Below are positions 9,551 to 18,568 of a DNA stretch of 40,006 nt, piece after piece (position 1 is the first letter of the stretch; each line of letters begins with the position of its first letter). The notes beneath the pieces were generated by a model that was given only the letters and a program-made list of their open reading frames with translations, was not told where the DNA came from and searched no databases. The translations under genes were made by a program, and so were the position numbers. Source of the DNA: Westiellopsis prolifica IICB1 (GTDB lineage Bacteria > Cyanobacteriota > Cyanobacteriia > Cyanobacteriales > Nostocaceae); the NCBI RefSeq assembly GCF_004323185.1, contig NZ_NAPS01000003.1, forward strand, positions 300,188-340,193, in the 5' to 3' direction.

Positions 9551-12346
9551 ATGAAGTTAGATAGATTTTTTCAAAGCCTGCTGCTAACAGGTGTGGTTGT
9601 TGTTTTTATAAGCACTCCTGTTAAAGGTCAGGAAGCAACGGAGGATATTCAAGGTGAATCTTCTATCCAGACGTCAGGGAAATCTACACTGGTTAAAAAG
9701 ATTGCATCCACAGAAAAATCTTCGATATTAGCGTCTAATACCAGAAAAAACCGACTCCAAAAATCTCAGATTGCAAGTTCACAGCAAAGAGCAAAATCGG
9801 ATAAAACAACTAAAAATATTCCTCAACTTAGAGAAATCCAACTTCCCGCTACTAACGCCCAAAGGTTAGTACAGTCACCAACACCAACTAACCCTGCTAA
9901 CCCACAACAAAAAGATGGAGAGCAAGTTGTACCAATCACGGGGGTTAAGGCGAATTCCACACAGACAGGTGTGGAGGTAATTTTAGAAACACCCCTTGGG
10001 GAACAACTGCAAGTTACGAATCGCAGTACAGGTAATAGTTTCATTGCAGATGTATCCGGTGGACAATTGCGTTTACCTTCGGGTGAAGCATTTGTATTTC
10101 GTTCCGAAAAACCGCTTACGGGAATTACTGAAATTACAGTTACAAATATTGATGCCAATACCGTGCGAATCACGGTAGTAGGTGAAAACGCTTTACCAAA
10201 TGTTGAATTATTTGATGATAGTGTAGGGTTGGTTTTTGGTATAAATTCGGCTACAACAGCAACGCAGCCACCACAGCAACCTGAAACACCACAAGCCCAA
10301 GAACCACAAAATCAGACACCAGAAGAAGAACCAGCAGCACAACAGGATGAGCCGATAGAATTAGTAGTGACGGGAGAGCAAGATGAATATAGCGTAACGA
10401 ATACTACCACTGGAACAAAAACTGATACACCTTTGCGTGATATTCCCCAATCAATTCAGGTGGTTCCACAACAAGTGTTGCGTGATCAGCAAGTTACCCG
10501 CCTAGAAGATGCACTTAGAAATGTTACTGGTGTTAATCAGTCTTTTAACTTTGGTCCACTTAACTTTTTTACAATTCGTGGATTTGATGCAGCAGCGACG
10601 AATCTTCTCAGGGATGGGCTAGTTGATCCTCTAGCTGGAGAAGTGACTGAACTCTCCGGTGTTGAACAAGTTGAAGTTCTCAAAGGGCCTGCATCAGTGT
10701 TATTTGGTTTGGGTAATCCTGGAGGAGTCATCAATATAGTATCTAAACGTCCATTAAGCGATCGCTTTGAATCCATTGATGCAACGGTTGGCAGTTATAG
10801 TTACTATCGAGGTGCAATTGATTTATCGGGACCATTAAATGACTCGAAGACAGTCTTGTATCGTTTCAATACAGCCTACAGAAATTCAGGTAGTTTTATG
10901 GATTTCTATAATGGTGAAAACTTTAATATATCGCCTGTAGTCAGTGTAGCTATTGGCGATAAAACTAACCTAACTTTAGAGGGAGAATACATTACTACAA
11001 GAGATTCTTACGCATCTGGTGTACCTGTTGTGGGGAGTGTACGATCCAATCCCAATGGTGAAGTATCCCGTCATCGCAACTTTGGTGAACCTTCTGATGA
11101 ATTTGAACAAATAATTACAAGAGCTGGATACAAACTAGAACACAAATTTAGCGAGAATTGGTCGTTAAGCAATGCTTTTCGATTCAGCTATCGTGATTAC
11201 AGCGACCAACTGACGATTCCCTCAACCTTGGATGCAGATAATCGAACTTTTAATCGTAGATACCGAGAATTCGATCTGGAAAATGAGAATTATGCTTTGA
11301 CAACAAATTTAATTGGTAAATTCTCCACAGGTTCGATTCAGCATCAGCTTTTATTTGGAATTGATTTGAATCGTTTTGAAAACTTCACACCAAGATACAT
11401 CGAACGCCAAGGAGCATCAATTGATATCTTTGATCCTATATATGGTCAAGCGCCGGGTGATGAGATTACTTTTGAAAGTAGCGATCGCTATACTACAAAC
11501 TCCTTAGGAATTTATCTGCAAGACCAAATTGCATTGACGGACGGTTTGAAGGTGTTGGTAGGTGGGCGGTTTGATACTTTCGACCAGAAATATGAAGATT
11601 TGCTCAATGATACAGAAAGTAGTGGATCAGATAGTGCATTCAGTCCCCGCTTCGGGATTGTCTATCAACCCATCCCCGCTATTTCGCTATATGCAAGTTA
11701 TACACGTTCGTTTACTCCACCAAATGGTACATTCTTTTCTGGTGACTCTTCCTTCGAGCCAGAAGAAGGTACTCAGTACGAAGTTGGAGTAAAGGCTGAT
11801 TTGAATAATCGCCTTTCAGCAACACTAGCATTCTTTGATTTGAACCGTACTAATGTTTCAACAGAAGACCCCAATAATCCGGGTTTTTCCATCCAAGTAG
11901 GTGAGCAGAATAGCCGAGGTATTGAACTGAATCTTGCAGGCGAAATTTTGCCGGGATGGAATATTTATGCAGGCTATGCTTATACCGATGCACGGATCAC
12001 TGAAGATAATACCTATGATGTTGGCAACCGATTACCAAATACCGCGGAGCATTCTGCCAATTTATGGACAACCTATCAAATTCAAGCAGGAAATTTACAA
12101 GGTTTAGGGTTTGGTTTAGGTTTGTTTTTTGTAAGCGATCGCGCTGGAGATTTGGAAAATAGTTACGATGTACCTAGTTATGTTCGGACTGATGCAAGTA
12201 TTTTCTATAACCGAGATAGATTTAGAGTTGCACTCAACTTCAAAAATCTATTTGATGTAGATTATTTTGAAAGTGCGATTAATTCTAATCGTGTTTACTA
12301 CGGACAGCCATTTACAGTACAAGGAACTGTTTCTTGGCAGTTTTAA
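9551..12346 (+). CDS. TonB-dependent siderophore receptor with N-terminal AMIN domain
   Basis: The 931-aa outer-membrane protein has a signal peptide (residues 1-26, cut near VKG-QEA) and a Gln/Lys-rich linker. An AMIN-like domain lies at about 127-235 (ITGVKANSTQTGVEVILETP), followed by a Pro/Gln-rich stretch. A TonB-box-like segment (PIELVVTG near 270) precedes the plug (LRDIPQSIQVVPQQVL; the motif EQVEVLKGPASVLFGLGNPGG is typical of siderophore receptors). The rest is a 22-stranded-barrel-type region ending in a C-terminal Phe (TVSWQF). The AMIN-plus-receptor arrangement is common in cyanobacterial siderophore receptors. It lies divergent from the NRPS operon and upstream of substrate-binding-protein genes, so it probably imports the ferric form of a siderophore, perhaps the one made by the neighbouring NRPS. 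Substrate cannot be read from sequence. Confidence 0.95.
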   Translation: MKLDRFFQSLLLTGVVVVFISTPVKGQEATEDIQGESSIQTSGKSTLVKKIASTEKSSILASNTRKNRLQKSQIASSQQRAKSDKTTKNIPQLREIQLPATNAQRLVQSPTPTNPANPQQKDGEQVVPITGVKANSTQTGVEVILETPLGEQLQVTNRSTGNSFIADVSGGQLRLPSGEAFVFRSEKPLTGITEITVTNIDANTVRITVVGENALPNVELFDDSVGLVFGINSATTATQPPQQPETPQAQEPQNQTPEEEPAAQQDEPIELVVTGEQDEYSVTNTTTGTKTDTPLRDIPQSIQVVPQQVLRDQQVTRLEDALRNVTGVNQSFNFGPLNFFTIRGFDAAATNLLRDGLVDPLAGEVTELSGVEQVEVLKGPASVLFGLGNPGGVINIVSKRPLSDRFESIDATVGSYSYYRGAIDLSGPLNDSKTVLYRFNTAYRNSGSFMDFYNGENFNISPVVSVAIGDKTNLTLEGEYITTRDSYASGVPVVGSVRSNPNGEVSRHRNFGEPSDEFEQIITRAGYKLEHKFSENWSLSNAFRFSYRDYSDQLTIPSTLDADNRTFNRRYREFDLENENYALTTNLIGKFSTGSIQHQLLFGIDLNRFENFTPRYIERQGASIDIFDPIYGQAPGDEITFESSDRYTTNSLGIYLQDQIALTDGLKVLVGGRFDTFDQKYEDLLNDTESSGSDSAFSPRFGIVYQPIPAISLYASYTRSFTPPNGTFFSGDSSFEPEEGTQYEVGVKADLNNRLSATLAFFDLNRTNVSTEDPNNPGFSIQVGEQNSRGIELNLAGEILPGWNIYAGYAYTDARITEDNTYDVGNRLPNTAEHSANLWTTYQIQAGNLQGLGFGLGLFFVSDRAGDLENSYDVPSYVRTDASIFYNRDRFRVALNFKNLFDVDYFESAINSNRVYYGQPFTVQGTVSWQF

Positions 12347-12370
12347 AGGTCGATTGAAATAATTTCAATG

Positions 12371-12394
12371 GGGCAAATTATTCAAAGTTTGCCC
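12371..12394 (+). terminator. Stem-loop after the TonB receptor gene
   Basis: GGGCAAA and TTTGCCC form a perfect 7-bp stem with a 10-nt loop, 24 nt after the receptor stop. No strong T-run follows, so it may attenuate rather than stop transcription into the downstream genes. Confidence 0.45.
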
Positions 12395-12418
12395 TTATTG
12401 CTAAAAGGAGATTAAAAT

Positions 12419-12661
12419 ATTTTTATAAAGAACAACTATCTCAAATTATTTATATTAGGAAAAGCTATTTTCATTTTGCTGGGCGCTTGTTATGATTGCT
12501 TATCTCATATTATTTTAAATAAATATAATCAGACTTTATCTATTTCCCAGTCACCTATTACCACAAGAATTTTTAAACACTCTTTAGGCAGAACTGTTAT
12601 TCCAACTAAACCGCAGCGAATTATTGCGCTAGATGATTCAGTAATTCTAGATCCATTATGA
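12419..12661 (+). pseudogene. Broken siderophore-binding lipoprotein (start codon lost, C-terminus missing)
   Basis: The frame reads as a lipoprotein signal (FIKNNYLKLFILGKAIFILLGAC, lipobox LLGAC; given here only as landmarks) followed by FKHSLGRTVIPTKPQRIIAL. That is the same opening as the intact neighbour (IEHLLGKTCVPQNPQRIISL). It then hits a stop after about 80 codons, where the family has roughly 320 residues. A perfect AAGGAG lies at 12405-12410. At ideal spacing the codon is ATT (12419), where an ATG would be expected, so initiation has probably been lost too. A TTG at 12476 would give 61 residues without the signal. This is a decayed tandem paralogue. Confidence 0.7.
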
Positions 12662-12683
12662 CTAAACACATCCGATTTCTGTG

Positions 12684-13661
12684 ATGAAAAAAGTAAGTCG
12701 TATAATAATCATATTTATTCTTGCTAGTCTAACAACTTTTCTGTTTTCTGCTTGTAGTCAAAAGTTAACAGAGTATCGAAGTCATTTAGGTGACTTATCT
12801 CATCAGACTGACTGTCGAATAATTGAGCATTTATTAGGAAAAACTTGTGTTCCTCAAAATCCTCAGCGTATTATTAGCTTGCATTTAGCTACTTTGGGAA
12901 ACCTATTGAGTCTTGGGGTTAAACCAATAGGAAGTGCAACTGAATTTGACAAAACTGAATTTCCTAAATATCTTGAAAGTAAGATCGATGGAATCGAATG
13001 GGTTGGAAGTACCAATCAAGCTAATCTAGAAAAAATATTAAAACTCAAACCGGATTTAATTATCAATTTGAGTGATGATCAAAGTATTTATCCTCTACTC
13101 TCAAAAATAGCTCCAACTGTACAAACTGGTTGGGAAGGTCCCAATGAATGGAAGGAACATTTTAGTTTTGTTGCTAAAGTCTTAGGAAGAGAAGATACTT
13201 ATCAACAGGCGTGGGATCATTATAATCAGCGAATTAAAGAACTTAAAGCGGCTTTAGGTGATCGCTATCAAAATAAAAAATTTTCTTATGTCTATCTTGA
13301 AAATAGTAGTAACCCTATATTTATTAGTGAACTCAAAAATGTATTTGCTGGCTCAATACTAAATGATGCTGGTTTGCAACGTACAGAAGTACAAAATACT
13401 ATTAGTTCAAATGGCTATCTTTTTATTCCTGAAGAAGAATTATCGAAGATAGATGGTGATGTTGTATTTATAGGAATTGATGAGGACAGTGATATGAAAT
13501 CATTTAACAAAATCAAACAAAAGCCACTATGGAAGACACTTAAAGCTGTTCAAAGAAATAATGTATATGTTGTTAACAAATCAAATTGGAGAGAGTCAAA
13601 CTTAATTGCAGCTGATACAGTAATTGATGATTTATTCAAATACCTCGTCAATACTCCTTAA
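12684..13661 (+). CDS. Ferric-siderophore ABC transporter substrate-binding lipoprotein (FecB/FhuD-like)
   Basis: A 325-aa periplasmic binding protein of the iron-siderophore/B12 class. It has a lipoprotein signal (MKKVSRIIIIFILASL...FSAC, Cys24 lipidated). Next come the family opening KTCVPQNPQRIISL, the LGVKPIGSA segment and KPDLIINLSDD, then a long connecting helix and a C-terminal lobe ending LFKYLVNTP. It should receive a ferric siderophore from the TonB receptor upstream and deliver it to an inner-membrane FecCD-type permease, but no permease or ATPase gene for import is in the window. An in-frame GTG at 12681 precedes the ATG at 12684. Neither has a clear ribosome-binding site. The DUF1636 gene follows after 4 nt, so the two form an operon. 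Confidence 0.9.
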   Translation: MKKVSRIIIIFILASLTTFLFSACSQKLTEYRSHLGDLSHQTDCRIIEHLLGKTCVPQNPQRIISLHLATLGNLLSLGVKPIGSATEFDKTEFPKYLESKIDGIEWVGSTNQANLEKILKLKPDLIINLSDDQSIYPLLSKIAPTVQTGWEGPNEWKEHFSFVAKVLGREDTYQQAWDHYNQRIKELKAALGDRYQNKKFSYVYLENSSNPIFISELKNVFAGSILNDAGLQRTEVQNTISSNGYLFIPEEELSKIDGDVVFIGIDEDSDMKSFNKIKQKPLWKTLKAVQRNNVYVVNKSNWRESNLIAADTVIDDLFKYLVNTP

Positions 13662-13665
13662 CTCT

Positions 13666-14043
13666 ATGTCAAAACATACCCTATTCGTCTGCAAATCCTG
13701 TCACCGTTCATCCAGAAGACGACCCAAAAATCCACCTTTTGATGGCGATCTTTTAATTGATCAACTAAATAATTTATGTGCTGAAAAATTTTCTTCTGAT
13801 GAAATTGAAATTCAGCCTGTTGAGTGTTTATGGGCTTGCAAGCAAGGCTGCGTTGTAGCTGTATCGAGCCATGATAAGTCCACCTATCTATTTGTCAATC
13901 TTTCTCCAGAAAAAAGTACAGCAGCATTAATGGAATTTATGCAAATGTATATCAAAAGTTGTCAAGGAGCTTTTACTTGGGAACAGCTTCCTAAACTTTT
14001 AAAGTCTGCTATTTTTACGCAAATTCCACCGATGAAATCATAG
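13666..14043 (+). CDS. DUF1636 family cysteine-rich metal-binding protein
   Basis: A 125-aa soluble protein. Cysteines lie at 9 and 12 (FVCKSCHRSS) and at 54, 58 and 62 (ECLWACKQGC), a pattern matching DUF1636 proteins, which resemble thioredoxin-fold [2Fe-2S] ferredoxins and are often found beside metal-uptake genes. The ATG at 13666 is chosen because homologous proteins start just before the first CxxC and because it leaves a 4-nt gap after the binding-protein gene. The longer frame from 13624 would overlap that gene. A role in reductive release or handling of iron from a siderophore fits the context but is inferred. Confidence 0.8.
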   Translation: MSKHTLFVCKSCHRSSRRRPKNPPFDGDLLIDQLNNLCAEKFSSDEIEIQPVECLWACKQGCVVAVSSHDKSTYLFVNLSPEKSTAALMEFMQMYIKSCQGAFTWEQLPKLLKSAIFTQIPPMKS

Positions 14044-14057
14044 TATAAATCTAAATG

Positions 14058-14079
14058 GAGACGTGATATATCGCGTCTC
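14058..14079. terminator. Palindrome between convergent genes, likely bidirectional terminator/repeat
   Basis: GAGACGTGATATATCGCGTCTC forms a near-perfect stem. It sits in the 51-nt gap between the convergent DUF1636 and ABC exporter genes and belongs to the same motif family (GTAGAGACG...CGTCTCTAC) as the repeat at 9233-9260. Confidence 0.55.
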
Positions 14080-14094
14080 TACAAGGGTTAAATT

Positions 14095-15909
14095 TTATTT
14101 CACCCCTGATTGTACCCGCCATAAATTACTATAAATTCCATTCTTCTCCAACAATTTATCATGAGTTCCCGACTCAACCAATTTTCCATATTCCATTACA
14201 TAAATGCAATCAGCATTGCGGATAGTAGAAAGACGATGAGCGATCGCGATCGTTGTTCGATTCACAGTAATCCGCTCTAGAGAACGTTGAATAGCAGCTT
14301 CTGTTTCATTATCCACTGCTGATGTGGCTTCATCTAAAACTAATATAGGCGGATTTTTTACAACCGCTCTGGCGATCGCAATTCTTTGGCGTTGTCCACC
14401 AGATAATTTTTGTCCGCGTTCACCAACTATTGTTTCATAACCTTGAGGTAGCTGCATAATAAAATCATGAGCTTCGGCAATTTTTGCAGCTGCAATTATT
14501 TGTTCATCACTAGCATCAAAAGTTCCATAGGCGATGTTTTCAGCAACAGTACCATGAAATAAGAATACATCCTGACTGACTAAGCCGACACTACGACGCA
14601 AATCACCTAAATTTGATTCTTGGATATCAATACCATCAATAATAATTCTTCCTGAAGATATATCATAAAATCGCAATAATAATTTCACTAAAGTACTTTT
14701 ACCTGAACCTGTAGAACCAACAATTGCCGTAGTTTTACCTGCGGGTATATGTAAGGACAAATTTTTAATTATTGGCTCTCTATCGTGATAAGCAAAAGTG
14801 ACTTGCTGAAACTCAATTTCTCCCCGTACCTGCTCAATAGGTAAGTATTTTTTTCCTGGAATAATATTAATGGGAGCATCTAATAAATCCATGATGCGAT
14901 TGGTAGAAGCCATTGATCTTTGATATTTATCAAATATTTCTCCTAATGTTACTAATGGCCACAGTAATCTCTGTACTAAAACGAGTAAAACACTGAAACT
15001 ACCAATAGATAATTCACCAGCATAGGTCGCCATACCTCCCCAAAATAGTAAGGCTGTAAAGCCTACTAAAATTAACATTCTGATTAAAGGATTAAATGCG
15101 GCAGAAAGTCTAATAGCTTTAGTGTTACTTTTTCTGTATGCTTCGCTTTCTGCTGCAAATCTAGCACTTTCATAAGCTTCAGCAGTGAAACTTTTAATTG
15201 TATTAATTCCACTGAGGTTATTAGCTAATCTTGAATTCAGAAAACCTACCCTTTCTCGGACTTCTGCGTAACGGTCTTCCAACAGCTTTTGATAAGTAAA
15301 AGAACCCCAAAGAATAAACGGCATCGGTAATAATGTTGCCAAGGTAATCGCAGGAGGTAAAATCCAAAAAGCACCACAAGTTAAAATAATCACTGAGGTA
15401 GTAATTTGGATAATTTCATTAGCAACAAAATTTAAGAAATCTTCCAATCGGTTGATATCATCATTTAAAATCGACATCAAACCGCCAGTACTACTTTCTT
15501 CAAAGTAAGCTGAATCTAATTCTTGTACATGATTATAGGCGTTCAAGCGTAAATCATGCTGTATATTTTGGGCTAAATTACGCCAAAGAGTACTGTATGC
15601 GTACTCCGAAGCAGATTCTAGTATCCAAATAATTATAGTGACAACTGAAAGCAAGAAAAATTGCCAAAATATATCTTTTACACTCAACTTTGCAATTACA
15701 GAATCTTGCTGTTTGACTAAAATATCTACCGCCACACCAATTAACCAAGGTGGTGCTAAATCCAAAATTGTATTAATGATAGAAAATAATGTGGCTTGCC
15801 AAATTTGCTGGCGATATTGGCTTCCATAGTTTAGTAAGCGTTGTAAAGGATAGGCTGAATTCTTACGCTTATTAGATACTCTGGGAGTTTTTTTTGATGT
15901 TATTGCCAC
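14095..15909 (-). CDS. ABC exporter half-transporter (fused permease and ATPase)
   Basis: A 604-aa protein with an N-terminal exporter-type membrane domain (about residues 35-340, six predicted spans). A nucleotide-binding domain follows (Walker A GSTGSGKST at 398-406, signature LSGGQRQRIAIARA near 505, Walker B ILVLDEATSA near 525, switch His in AIAHRLSTI). This is the MsbA/lipid- and peptide-exporter class and would act as a homodimer in the inner membrane. It converges with the siderophore-uptake genes and shares its strand with the NRPS, 6 kb away. Export of the lipopeptide or siderophore is a reasonable guess, but such transporters are numerous in cyanobacteria and the substrate is not readable. 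Confidence 0.93.
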   Translation of the reverse strand: MAITSKKTPRVSNKRKNSAYPLQRLLNYGSQYRQQIWQATLFSIINTILDLAPPWLIGVAVDILVKQQDSVIAKLSVKDIFWQFFLLSVVTIIIWILESASEYAYSTLWRNLAQNIQHDLRLNAYNHVQELDSAYFEESSTGGLMSILNDDINRLEDFLNFVANEIIQITTSVIILTCGAFWILPPAITLATLLPMPFILWGSFTYQKLLEDRYAEVRERVGFLNSRLANNLSGINTIKSFTAEAYESARFAAESEAYRKSNTKAIRLSAAFNPLIRMLILVGFTALLFWGGMATYAGELSIGSFSVLLVLVQRLLWPLVTLGEIFDKYQRSMASTNRIMDLLDAPINIIPGKKYLPIEQVRGEIEFQQVTFAYHDREPIIKNLSLHIPAGKTTAIVGSTGSGKSTLVKLLLRFYDISSGRIIIDGIDIQESNLGDLRRSVGLVSQDVFLFHGTVAENIAYGTFDASDEQIIAAAKIAEAHDFIMQLPQGYETIVGERGQKLSGGQRQRIAIARAVVKNPPILVLDEATSAVDNETEAAIQRSLERITVNRTTIAIAHRLSTIRNADCIYVMEYGKLVESGTHDKLLEKNGIYSNLWRVQSGVK

Positions 15910-16558
15910 GACTGTTTATTGTTTATAGTTACGTGATTGATACGCTACTTAAAATGAACGCCTCAATAATGAACCAAATAAAAAATCTTAAAAATATTAA
16001 CAGGGGTTACGTAAGTAGATCGCTACTGGAAAAAAGTTTATTGAGTATCATCTATACCTCTGAATTTATAAATTAATATTTTATAGAGTAGCAGCTTCTG
16101 TTGACAAATGATAGCAATTCTCAAAAATTAGAAAATAAAGGATAACAAATTAGAACTCACACAAAAAAAATCAAACAGATTATGATACATTAAAAGTAAC
16201 TCCCAGTCAATGCAGCGATTAGTTGGTCTAACCTATGAGCAACTAGAACAACTAATGAATCAGGTGATCGCCTGTTGAAAAGCAGTTATATAAAGGCATT
16301 GGTATTTTTCACCAAATGTCTAATCATTTGTGAAAGACAAAATCCCCCGCTTCTATTGAGAAGTCGGGGGTCTGGACTTTAGGATTTTCACAAATATAAG
16401 CATGGATTTTGATTGAAGACTATGTCATTAATTGTTTATACTTATAAATAATTAATGGCATTTTTTTAAAAGTTGATTGTTATGAATTGTAAACACAAGA
16501 GTGAATAAAAATGTAATCCCTTCTACACTGCTCAATCCTTATACTTCGATGCCTTGCT
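15910..16558. other. 649-nt gap with a small ORF remnant and a G/C hairpin
   Basis: No full gene is seen. A 22-codon frame at 16210-16278 (starting MQRLVGLTYEQLEQL) may be the start of a lost DDE transposase, though the match is only by impression. At 16344-16370 CCCCCGCTTCT and AGAAGTCGGGGG form a hairpin with one mismatch, similar to the GATCCCCGACTT arms of the repeat at 9155. Confidence 0.5.
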
Positions 16559-16999
16559 CTAAATATAATACATGGGTTCAGTTTGGTTTTGCTTTTCTCG
16601 TTGTTCACAAAGATCTTGAAGTGTATATTTATTCAAGACATCATTGACCCCTTGATAAGCTTCCAGGTAAAAAGTTTGAATGACTTTCCTGTCTTTAGAT
16701 GTTGCAACTGGAACATCAACAAATTTATTAATTCCATAACCTCCTTCGATACAATTAAATGCATCTAAAAGTGTAATTTTTGTAGGTTCTCGCGCTAGTA
16801 TATAGCCACCTTTAGAACCACGCGTGCTTTTAATTAAACCTCCATTCCTCAATGTTGCTAAAATTTGCTCTAAATAACGGCTAGGTATATTTTGAACTGC
16901 TGCTATGTGGCGAATATGCAAATATTCACCACTAGGATAAGCTTGTGTCAGTTCTAAGAGAGCTAAAAGTGTGTATTCATATTTGCTGGAGAATTGCAC
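16559..16999 (-). CDS. Rrf2 family transcriptional regulator lacking the Fe-S cysteine triad
   Basis: A 146-aa regulator whose N-terminus (SSKYEYTLLALLELTQAY) and winged helix (NIPSRYLEQILATLRNGGLI, KSTRGSKGGYILAR) are typical of Rrf2. IscR-type members carry three cysteines near residues 92-104. Here only Cys83 and Cys131 are present, so a [2Fe-2S] cluster of that kind is unlikely, and the protein resembles CymR-like members in this respect. Translation begins at a GTG (16999), chosen because family members start just before the SSK-EY segment and no ATG lies nearby. It stands alone between repeat-rich gaps, so its targets cannot be inferred. Confidence 0.88.
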   Translation of the reverse strand: MQFSSKYEYTLLALLELTQAYPSGEYLHIRHIAAVQNIPSRYLEQILATLRNGGLIKSTRGSKGGYILAREPTKITLLDAFNCIEGGYGINKFVDVPVATSKDRKVIQTFYLEAYQGVNDVLNKYTLQDLCEQREKQNQTEPMYYI

Positions 17000-17043
17000 A
17001 GGTATTAATGCTCTTGTTTATTACAAAGAAAGGCACTTATGCT

Positions 17044-17210
17044 GAAGGCAGAAGGCAGAAGGAAAGAAGTATTAATAAAAAATGCGCGTTGTGGGTCTAA
17101 AGCCCACTAGTATAAAAAGATTTGTGTCGAGATGCACAAGCCAAAGACACAAGGCGTCCTTGCTTCAATCCCACGTTTTTAAACGTGGGTTCCTTCTGCC
17201 TTCTGCCTTC
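17044..17210. repeat. Palindromic element with 20-nt perfect terminal arms
   Basis: GAAGGCAGAAGGCAGAAGGA (17044-17063) is exactly inverted at 17191-17210. Inside are two smaller hairpins, GTGGG...CCCAC near 17091-17106 and CCCACGTTT/AAACGTGGG at 17170-17189. It has no coding content and looks like a MITE or nested repeat. The rest of the 17000-17523 gap contains two HIP1-type sites and the likely promoter of the downstream membrane protein. Confidence 0.75.
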
Positions 17211-17523
17211 TGAATTATGAATGTTAAGTAATGGAACTGATTTAGTTTCGTTCAAACCAAGCCTCATTTGGCTTTGGAAGTGAGCGATCGCTAATTGATT
17301 TTACTCTAAACACTGTTTACCATAAAAGCAATTATTTTTATTTTTTATTTTCATAAATTAAAGTGATTATACCTGTTTTTCTCTTTGCGATCGCTCCAAC
17401 CAGGTACTCAGCATTTGGTTTGGATATTAGAAATTTATAAACACTCAAAGTTCGAGCGTGCTACCTCTTGTTAAATAAGATATAACGTGAAAGCACAGGA
17501 AATACAAGTTATCCAACTATCCC

Positions 17524-18297
17524 ATGCAGCAGTCAACTCAAGGAAACCACCGGGATTTTATTAGACAAACTGTAACATTAGCTACAATTATCAGTGCTTT
17601 TGTTGTCAATGTCGCATCGAACTTTTTTCCGTTGAATGGACTCAGCATAGGGGAAATATCCAACACTTTGTTCAAAAATGTCCTAATTATCCCTGCTAAC
17701 TATGCATTTGCTATTTGGGGACTAATTTACCTTGGGTTATTTGCTTTTGGAGTCTACCAATTTCTGCCAAACCAGAAACATGATTTAGATTTACGCAAGA
17801 GTGGATATCTGTTGGTGATTGCCTTAGTATCTCAAAGTATCTGGGTATACTTCTTCCTATCTAGGCTTTTTGTACTTTCTGTAGTAGCCATGCTCTTGAT
17901 TTTGTTACCTCTGATTGGTGTTTATTTGCAGTTAGGGATTGGTAACAAGAGCGTACCTCGGACTAAAAAGTGGTGTTTACATGCTCCGATCAGCATTTAT
18001 CTTAGTTGGATTAGTGTAGCAACCATTGTAAATGTTGCATGTGCTTTATATTTTCAGAATTGGAATGGTTGGGGCATTTCTGCTCAACTATGGGCTGTCA
18101 TCATGTTATTGGTAGCAACTGCAATTACTGTAGTCATTGTCGTTAAATGCCAAGATATCGCTTATGTAGGAGTAACTCTATGGGCAATCTTTGCGATCGC
18201 ACTTAAGCAATGGAATAATCCGATGCTTAGAAATGTGGCATTAGTTTTGGCAATTGCTCTTGTCGTGATCACCATAATTAAGACTTCACGTAAGTAA
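17524..18297 (+). CDS. TspO/MBR-related (tryptophan-rich sensory) multispan membrane protein
   Basis: A 257-aa inner-membrane protein with about seven hydrophobic helices. The segment ANYAFAIWGLIYLGLFAFGV and later Trp-bearing helices (SIWVYFF, YLSWISVATIVNV, YVGVTLWAIFAIALKQW) resemble the tryptophan-rich sensory protein family, of which TspO has five helices and about 160 residues. The present longer form is frequent in cyanobacteria. TspO proteins bind tetrapyrroles or similar ligands, but a role cannot be assigned here. The gene is single, with repeats on both sides. Its 3' end overlaps the start of a 64-nt dispersed repeat, which therefore supplies its last codons. Confidence 0.8.
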   Translation: MQQSTQGNHRDFIRQTVTLATIISAFVVNVASNFFPLNGLSIGEISNTLFKNVLIIPANYAFAIWGLIYLGLFAFGVYQFLPNQKHDLDLRKSGYLLVIALVSQSIWVYFFLSRLFVLSVVAMLLILLPLIGVYLQLGIGNKSVPRTKKWCLHAPISIYLSWISVATIVNVACALYFQNWNGWGISAQLWAVIMLLVATAITVVIVVKCQDIAYVGVTLWAIFAIALKQWNNPMLRNVALVLAIALVVITIIKTSRK

Positions 18298-18354
18298 GTC
18301 GGCGGGAATAAATCTAACCATGTTACGCAATGTAAACAAGCCTAAAATTCTTAC
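18291..18354 (+). repeat. 64-nt dispersed repeat, copy 2
   Basis: Same ends and length as 8607-8670. Its first bases contain the stop of the TspO-like gene. Confidence 0.8.
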
Positions 18355-18355
18355 T

Positions 18356-18408
18356 ACTGGAGTTTAGTGGGTACTGAACTACAAGTTCATGACCCACTAA
18401 ACTCCAGT
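18356..18408 (+). repeat. 17-bp perfect inverted repeat
   Basis: ACTGGAGTTTAGTGGGT (18356-18372) is exactly inverted at 18392-18408, with a 19-nt loop. It lies between the convergent TspO-like and DevA-like genes and could act as a terminator. A half-copy of the GTAGAGACGCG motif follows at about 18412. Confidence 0.7.
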
Positions 18409-18568
18409 TATGTAGAGACGCGAAATCAGAATATGGTGGTGGTGCGCCCCATAAACACAGGTTTGAACGCAAACGGACAAGAATATCTGCTTTGATGTTG
18501 GCTGTTTTCAAAACGAAAGGGGCGCACCCGTACTCACTATCCCAAACAGAAATTGGTCTAGTAGGTTT

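Noticed and set aside
9823-10173. 116-codon minus-strand frame opposite the AMIN domain of the receptor
   Set aside because: It is antisense to a well-supported gene, and its cysteine-rich translation follows from the codon use of the receptor.
17044-17210. Repeats at 17 kb considered as a CRISPR array
   Set aside because: There are inverted, not regularly spaced direct repeats, no spacers and no cas genes.
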